Positions 58,711 to 64,000 of a stretch of 64,000 nucleotides of DNA are shown piece after piece. A model generated the notes under the pieces. It saw only the letters and a list, made by a program, of their open reading frames with translations, searched no databases and had not been told where the DNA came from. Each line of letters starts with the position of its first letter. The first letter of the stretch is position 1. Origin of the DNA: Epiperipatus broadwayi (Eukaryota; Onychophora; Udeonychophora; Euonychophora; Peripatidae); assembly GCA_028023455.1 (NCBI GenBank), contig JAQFVV010000030.1, positions 3,244,501-3,308,500 on the forward strand, written 5' to 3'. Made by a program: the position numbers and the translations under genes.

Positions 58711-59760
58711 ATTGTACAGAAAGTTAGATAATGGGGTGGGAAAAGGGGAAAATGGAGAATGGTGTTAGGAATTGTGTGGACTACATGTGAGAGCAATTGT
58801 ATGAAGATAGGATATGACTGGAAGTATCCAGTTGACTGAATCAGGGGGAGAAAGATTATGATGTGGTAGACTTATTTCTGGTATGGTAAGTGAGCTTGTT
58901 GGAATAGTGTATTGGTACAGTCAGGTTGTACTTTCTATTGGCACATAGAGATCATCAGTTTAGGTCAGTAATCTGTGATATATAATCAATATCAAAATTT
59001 TTTGATTTTTTCAGCTGGTAATTTTTCTTAGGTTTTTTAGGTTTTCTGTTGGTTTCATTAGAGATAGGAAGTGAAGAAAGTGGTATAGGTGATAAGCATG
59101 TAACTGTTTCCACATTTTTTTTTGAAAGTTGTGTTTTTAATATGCTGGTCTTGTGCCATGTTTATTGTAGAAGCATTTTAGGAAAAGGTAGGTAGATGGT
59201 GTTAGACTTTAGTATTTCTAATTGAATCAGGAGATGTATTAGGTTGATTAGAGTCTGAGTTTGAAACTAACTGTGTATATAAAAAGAGGATGGTTTGAGT
59301 TTTTTGGTTGAGTTGGATTACTATTGAGATTGATCAAGGATTGATATGTTTCTTGATGGCTGGTTGCTTAAGGATATGACTGGGAAGTGGCTTGCAATGA
59401 AAGTGGTGCCAGTGCATTAAAGCACTGGAAGGCAATATGATTCCCACTGGCCACAGAAATAGCACTGTGGTTTTAATCAATGAATATATTGGAACAGTGT
59501 TTTTTCCTGGTTGAGTATTTGTGTAGAGGATTTTATTTGGGTCAATATCTGGGTGCAATTGAATTTTGAAGTCATAGCTGTTATTTGGTATGGGTATGGT
59601 TGTGTCTTTGAGAATAATTGATAGGAAGATGATATTGTTATTATTATTCTGCAACATGATAAAGTCAGAAACAACATGGGATAGGAGAATAAAATTCTGC
59701 AGTTGGTAAAATATTATTCATATTATTATTTTACCACCTGCAAAGTTTATTCTCCTATAA
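58711..59760 (-). pseudogene. Upstream part of the same decayed LINE (possible ORF1 region)
   Basis: The minus strand keeps the C/A-rich bias. An open frame 59657-59334 contains YDFKIQLHPDIDPNKILYTN and PVGIILPSSALMHWH, not recognised. By position upstream of an endonuclease it could be ORF1 or an N-terminal region. Confidence 0.35.
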
Positions 59761-60056
59761 TTTTCGACCTTCTCATTTGTAGTTCATTATTTAATTTTAC
59801 TATAAACATTTTATTTCTAAAATTGTTCATTAAATGAATTATAAACAAATCAAAACTAATTTCTGAAATAAATTATAAATTGTTAATTGAAAATAATATC
59901 AGATTTTATTAAACGATGCTTATCATTTACGAGATAATCTCTAATGTATATTGATAATTATAAAATTGAATACATTTTTATTATTATAATTTATTAATAA
60001 AATTTACATATTACCTTTAACAATAACTAAATTTATGAAAAAAACTATTTAAAAAT
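59761..60056. other. AT-rich intergenic DNA
   Basis: Nothing recognised. Confidence 0.4.
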
Positions 60057-60178
60057 GCCTATAACTGTGATAGTTATAATATATAGGTTATATGAGCACA
60101 GACTTTCACACAACCCACCACTCTCTAGTCTATCTAACAACACCGATACACTCAAGCACATATATGGTGAAAAGATAA

Positions 60179-60237
60179 ATAATCACCAATATTCGTATTT
60201 CATGCTAAACCAGCAATCATCAGTTGGTCCAGATTAT
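60179..60237 (-). ncRNA. Hammerhead ribozyme, left arm of the 60-kb foldback
   Basis: Minus strand: ATAATC-tgg-ACCAA, CTGATGA, stem II TTGCTGGTTTAGCAT, GAAA, TACGAAT loop region, cleavage A, TTGGT-GATTAT; 59 nt. Core intact. Stem III is reduced: T15.2 faces A16.2, with loop acga. Confidence 0.82.
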
Positions 60238-60504
60238 CATCTCCCACACATATATACTATAAGTGCTCAGATATATATTAAGATAGACAATCTTCATACT
60301 TTAATGGACAGACTCCAATCTACTACACACTCCAACAAGAATCTCGGCCTCAGGGTGGCCTTAGCATTTCATCATCAGATTTTCAATTGGATGGACGGTT
60401 GAAGAGTTGGAGTGGGTAGTAGATTGGAGCCTGTCCATTAAAGTATGAAGATTGTCTATCTTAATATATATCTGAGCACTTATAGTATATATGTGTGGGA
60501 GATG

Positions 60505-60563
60505 ATAATCTGAACCAACTGATGATTGCTGGTTTAGCATGAAATACATATATTGGTGATTAT
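60505..60563 (+). ncRNA. Hammerhead ribozyme, right arm of the 60-kb foldback
   Basis: Stem I: ATAATC (60505-60510) pairs with GATTAT (60558-60563). A TGA bulge follows, then ACCAA (60514-60518) pairs with TTGGT (60553-60557). Core CTGATGA is 60519-60525, stem II 60526-60540, GAA 60541-60543. Stem III is AT/AT (60544-60545 with 60550-60551) around loop acat. Cleavage would follow A60552 in the triplet ATA, which obeys the NUH rule. The very short stem III is typical of hammerheads in Penelope-like elements. The 10.1 position is T rather than G. Confidence 0.85.
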
Positions 60564-60716
60564 TTATCTTTTCAACATATATGTGCTTGAGTGTATCGGT
60601 GTTATTAGATAGACTGGAGAGTGGTGGGTTGTGTGAAAGTCTGTGCTCATATACCCTATATATTACATATATAGACATAGGTGTATATATAATAAGCCTG
60701 TGTTTCAGTTATGATA

Positions 60717-63700
60717 GTTATATGAAAACTATCTTAATATTAGAGAATAAAGTTGTATATTATTACAAGAAAGGAATATTAAAAAGATAAATGATGCCAG
60801 AATAGTGGATGTCAATAATAAAGATTACGATACGGAAAATTATATGAAGTTATTTAAGGGTATTTAAAATCTATGAAATTATTAAATAAGAATGAAGTGA
60901 AGAGATAAGTTGGAGTAAAACGTATTGGTGAATTAAATTTAACTTATTCTAAAGTTTTTAACATAGGAAAATTAATGTAAAGATTTATTGAGAATATTTA
61001 TTAAACTCTTTCCTTATTATATTTTTTAAGAGTATAATTATCTACATTTAACTTTAAACAGTCAAGATGGAAAAAGTAATGAACGATGCATCAGATTGAG
61101 AAACTTTTATCCAGTTATTGTTATGTTTATTTTTCAAATGAAGTTCTTGAGGAATAGTGAACATCTATTTGGTTACCATGGTAATAGGAATTGAAATGGG
61201 TTCTTTTTCTTAAAAAAAAAGAGAGAAAAAATGATTTTTTTTTTAAATTTTAAATTTATTATTAATATTTTTTGATATGAATTATAAATACTATGTATTA
61301 TCGTTAGTCATAACTGAAATAATTTTTATATGCAATCTAGTATATAAGATTAAGATGTATTAACCTACTAATCGTTTTTGTGAAAAAATGAAAAATGTGC
61401 TTAGAGAATGAAGAGAGGCTATATGAGTTGTAATATAAGAGTGTATGTGGATAGTATAATACTTTAACTTTATGTTTAAGTGGGAATACATTTTTAAAAA
61501 TTGATTGTGATAAAATGTGTTTTAAATATATTTCAAATTTATTATCGTAAAGTATATTTGATAAGTGGAATGAAATACTGGTGATAGATAAAAATTATAG
61601 GAGTCTATGAAAATAACAATAAATATATTACAAAATTTAATGTTATTTATGAGAGTAAAAAAAGAATGTTAATGTGAAAAAATAATTATGATCTCATTTG
61701 TTGTTTAAAAAAAGTCATATTGGTGAGGGTAAGAGTAAACTGTTTGTTTTGTAACATGATCACTAATGTGGATAGATAAATATCTGATGGGAAGATTAGA
61801 TTATATTATTGGTCCAGAAGTAGTTTATAATAATAGATACTGAAGATAAAGTATGAAAAGATAAGTTGAAATTCCAGGATAGGATATAAAATACTATCCT
61901 GAAGAACTGAGTATATAGTTTAATGGTATTAATCTGTGTGTAACCCATATGTTTTATTAGAAGGAGATGAGAAGATTTTCCACAGTGACATTAGTGTTGT
62001 ATATACTGTAAGTGCTTGATGTATAAGCCAGGATAAAATTGGGGTAAGATCATTAGGAAACATAACTACCTGCCAAAGTATGACACCTCATAAATAAAGG
62101 AAACATCCATTTCTACATTTTGATGTACTATTTAAATAAAATCAGTTTCTTACCTGTAAAAATTTCTGTGAAATAAGAATATAGTAGACATCAAAAGTTG
62201 ATTAGATATTTTTAGGAATTTTATAGTTTTTTCTTCCTAAGTTTTGTCAGATTAGCATTAGTCATAATTTGTATTTAAATAAAATCTGAATAAATTATTT
62301 TTAAAATATTGATACTTGAGATCAACGTAAGACAGAAAATGTATATGATAGAAAGAAAGATTGCATAAAATGTATGATAGTGTATGAAAAAAAAAATCCT
62401 TGATTTCATTGTTTATTTTAAATACATTATTTATATTGTTTTTTTATTTATATTACCACAACAGTACTAATTTTGTGTTATATTTTCATACATATTTTAA
62501 GTATGCATTATCATTAAAATATTATAAGTTTATTGAAATATCTGAGGTTATAAAATATAAAGAAAATATGGAAAGGTGACCAAGAAGATAACCGCAAGAT
62601 AACTCATGGATAGTAAAACTGTATAATAATATTAAGAAAGCATACATGATGATAAGAATGATGAACTTATTATTTTAATGAACTAGATAATAAATATAAG
62701 GTGAAGGTTAAAATGTATGGAATAATTATTATTCTATCTGTTATGAATGTAAATAATTTATTGTAAATTTATGAATATTTAAATATTATTTTGTTAGTTA
62801 ATTATTTAATATAGTGTTTATAGTTGCATGCCATTAATTATTACTATTATTACTGTAAATAAATAAATATCTTGAGTTAAAGTTTGTATCAGTAATGTTG
62901 TTGCATTTGAGAATCATTTCCATCACAATGTCACATCCACATAGAGTTCTTACATATATATATTTATTTCATATTTTATCGAAAACACTATATTCAAAAA
63001 TATATAATTGATATATTAATCATTAATTACTTTTAAATTATAATTCTATTAAAGGGAACTTGTATGATTTCAAATTTTTATTAAATATAAAAAGAATCTT
63101 GAAGATTTATTTGAAAAGTGTAATTAAGTATTTTTACCAAATCAAGAACATATAACAGAAATTAATACTATGTTTTAAGTATCACTTTTTAATTTTGAAA
63201 TCTAGTTTTAAAATTTATTTTATAAAATAAATTTAGAAATATTATATTATTTCAAAGTACAAGTTACTAATAAAGTATATTATAATGTTCCTAATTCTGA
63301 AAGATACAATTACAATGGGTACATGTTTATTAATTAAGAACAGTATTTAGTTGAGTAAAATTTAGAAGATGAAGATTGGATGATAAATCTGTCAATTATA
63401 ATAAAATAATCAGTTTATGGTGATTTTTATTTGTATAAGTATAAGAATAAATCTTAGGGAAAAAAATAAAATTATTTAAGTGAAAGTAAGAAATAAATTG
63501 TGATTAGTAATTTTGATGTATTATTATTATAGTTAGGTAAATTTCAAAACAAGAAGTTAGTTAATGTTTGTAATGGTCAGTGTGATTTTTATTTAAATAG
63601 TTGGATCCCAATAAAATCCCCCTTGTGATTCAATTAATTAATTATCAATAAAAATTTTAAATTATGATCCCAGAGATACCCATAAGGTAATATTAATTAT

Positions 63701-64000
63701 TGTAATTTAATTTAGTGCATGTTTTTAATATTATTATTTTATAGTTTCTTAGATTACAAAAGGGTTAGGTACTTATTTAAAATGAAATATTATGTCAGAT
63801 ATTGTTTGTTGTAGGGATTTTCCTAATGATTATAATAGGGAAATATCTGAAGAATTTTTATAATAGCAATGCAATTGTGGAGTGTATTTTATATCCTTGT
63901 CAATGTTAAAACCTCTATGTTGTAATCATCCCTAAAGTTTATCTTATGTTTTTATATATTGTAAGTTGCAAACCAGATAGAAAGTCTTATAGTTTATTGT
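60717..64000. other. AT-rich intergenic DNA
   Basis: No gene, foldback, SINE or microsatellite of note. Stretches near 60780-60930 and 61740-62100 have the A/G-rich look of decayed RTE sense sequence, but no motif could be matched. Confidence 0.4.

Larger units (their letters stand above)
60057..60716. mobile_element. Full-length foldback element, family F1
   Basis: The left arm (60086-60330, gagcacagactttcacacaa to agactccaatctactacaca) and right arm (60405-60655) are inverted copies of about 245 bp with few differences. The centre includes ttcatcatcagattttcaat. The right end adds gtgtttcagtta after a TA-rich stretch. Both ends lie in tagttat-type sequence (ataactgtgatagttat left, cagttatgatagttat right), a possible duplication. 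Each arm carries a complete hammerhead, divergently oriented. ORFs on each strand starting with YRLYEHRLSHNPP or YRVYEHRLSHNPP are arm read-throughs, not genes. Confidence 0.92.

Noticed and set aside
60055-60678. Similar ORFs of 105-115 residues on opposite strands
   Set aside because: They arise because the two arms of a foldback are inverted copies; no codon bias or start context supports a protein, and the hammerhead explains the conservation.

Overview
This window is a strongly AT-rich stretch of an animal nuclear genome, probably an invertebrate that I cannot place to phylum from the sequence. It has no operons, no bacterial-style genes, no rRNA and no convincing intact host gene. What is readable is nearly all mobile DNA: non-LTR retrotransposons of at least three lineages (one RTE-type copy still almost readable), a Penelope-like (PLE) reverse-transcriptase remnant, LTR-like repeats with a gag-like ORF, tRNA-derived SINEs with 15-17 bp target-site duplications, and many palindromic (foldback) repeats. 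Long trinucleotide and TA microsatellites are frequent.

Layout. 1-6.8 kb: LINE and PLE relics, two SINEs and a small foldback. 6.8-19.6 kb: two 1.39-kb direct repeats (LTR-like, minus strand) enclose other LTR-like repeats, a broken ORF with four 38-residue repeats, and a broken coiled-coil gag-like ORF. 19.6-31 kb: an exon-like segment, a decayed RTE element carrying a hairpin insertion, five SINEs, microsatellites and a foldback at 27.4-27.9 kb. 31-48 kb: a jockey-type LINE relic, foldbacks, tandem duplications, an internally deleted RTE derivative, a 350-bp trinucleotide array and a short ORF with a poly(A)-like end. 48.7-52.2 kb: the RTE element. 52.2-64 kb: nested foldbacks, a minisatellite, a decayed LINE endonuclease region with an inverted middle, a full-length foldback, then featureless AT-rich DNA.

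Main result. The palindromic repeats are carriers of hammerhead ribozyme (HHR) motifs. In the 60-kb element each arm holds a complete type I HHR: the CTGATGA core, a stem II hairpin, GAAA, a 2-bp stem III with a tetraloop, a cleavage triplet ATA, and a bulged 11-bp stem I. The two copies face opposite ways. The same design recurs at 35.6, 42.5, 53.3 and 54.0 kb, as a decayed relic at 43.6 kb, and in two further repeat families at 27.8 kb and at 34.8, 45.2 and 47.5 kb. A fourth family at 41.1 kb has a weaker, hammerhead-like loop on 55-bp arms. Hammerheads with very short stem III are known from PLEs and related small retroelements, and a PLE relic is present here, so these foldbacks may be PLE-related non-autonomous elements. 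That link is inference; the motifs themselves are read directly from the sequence.
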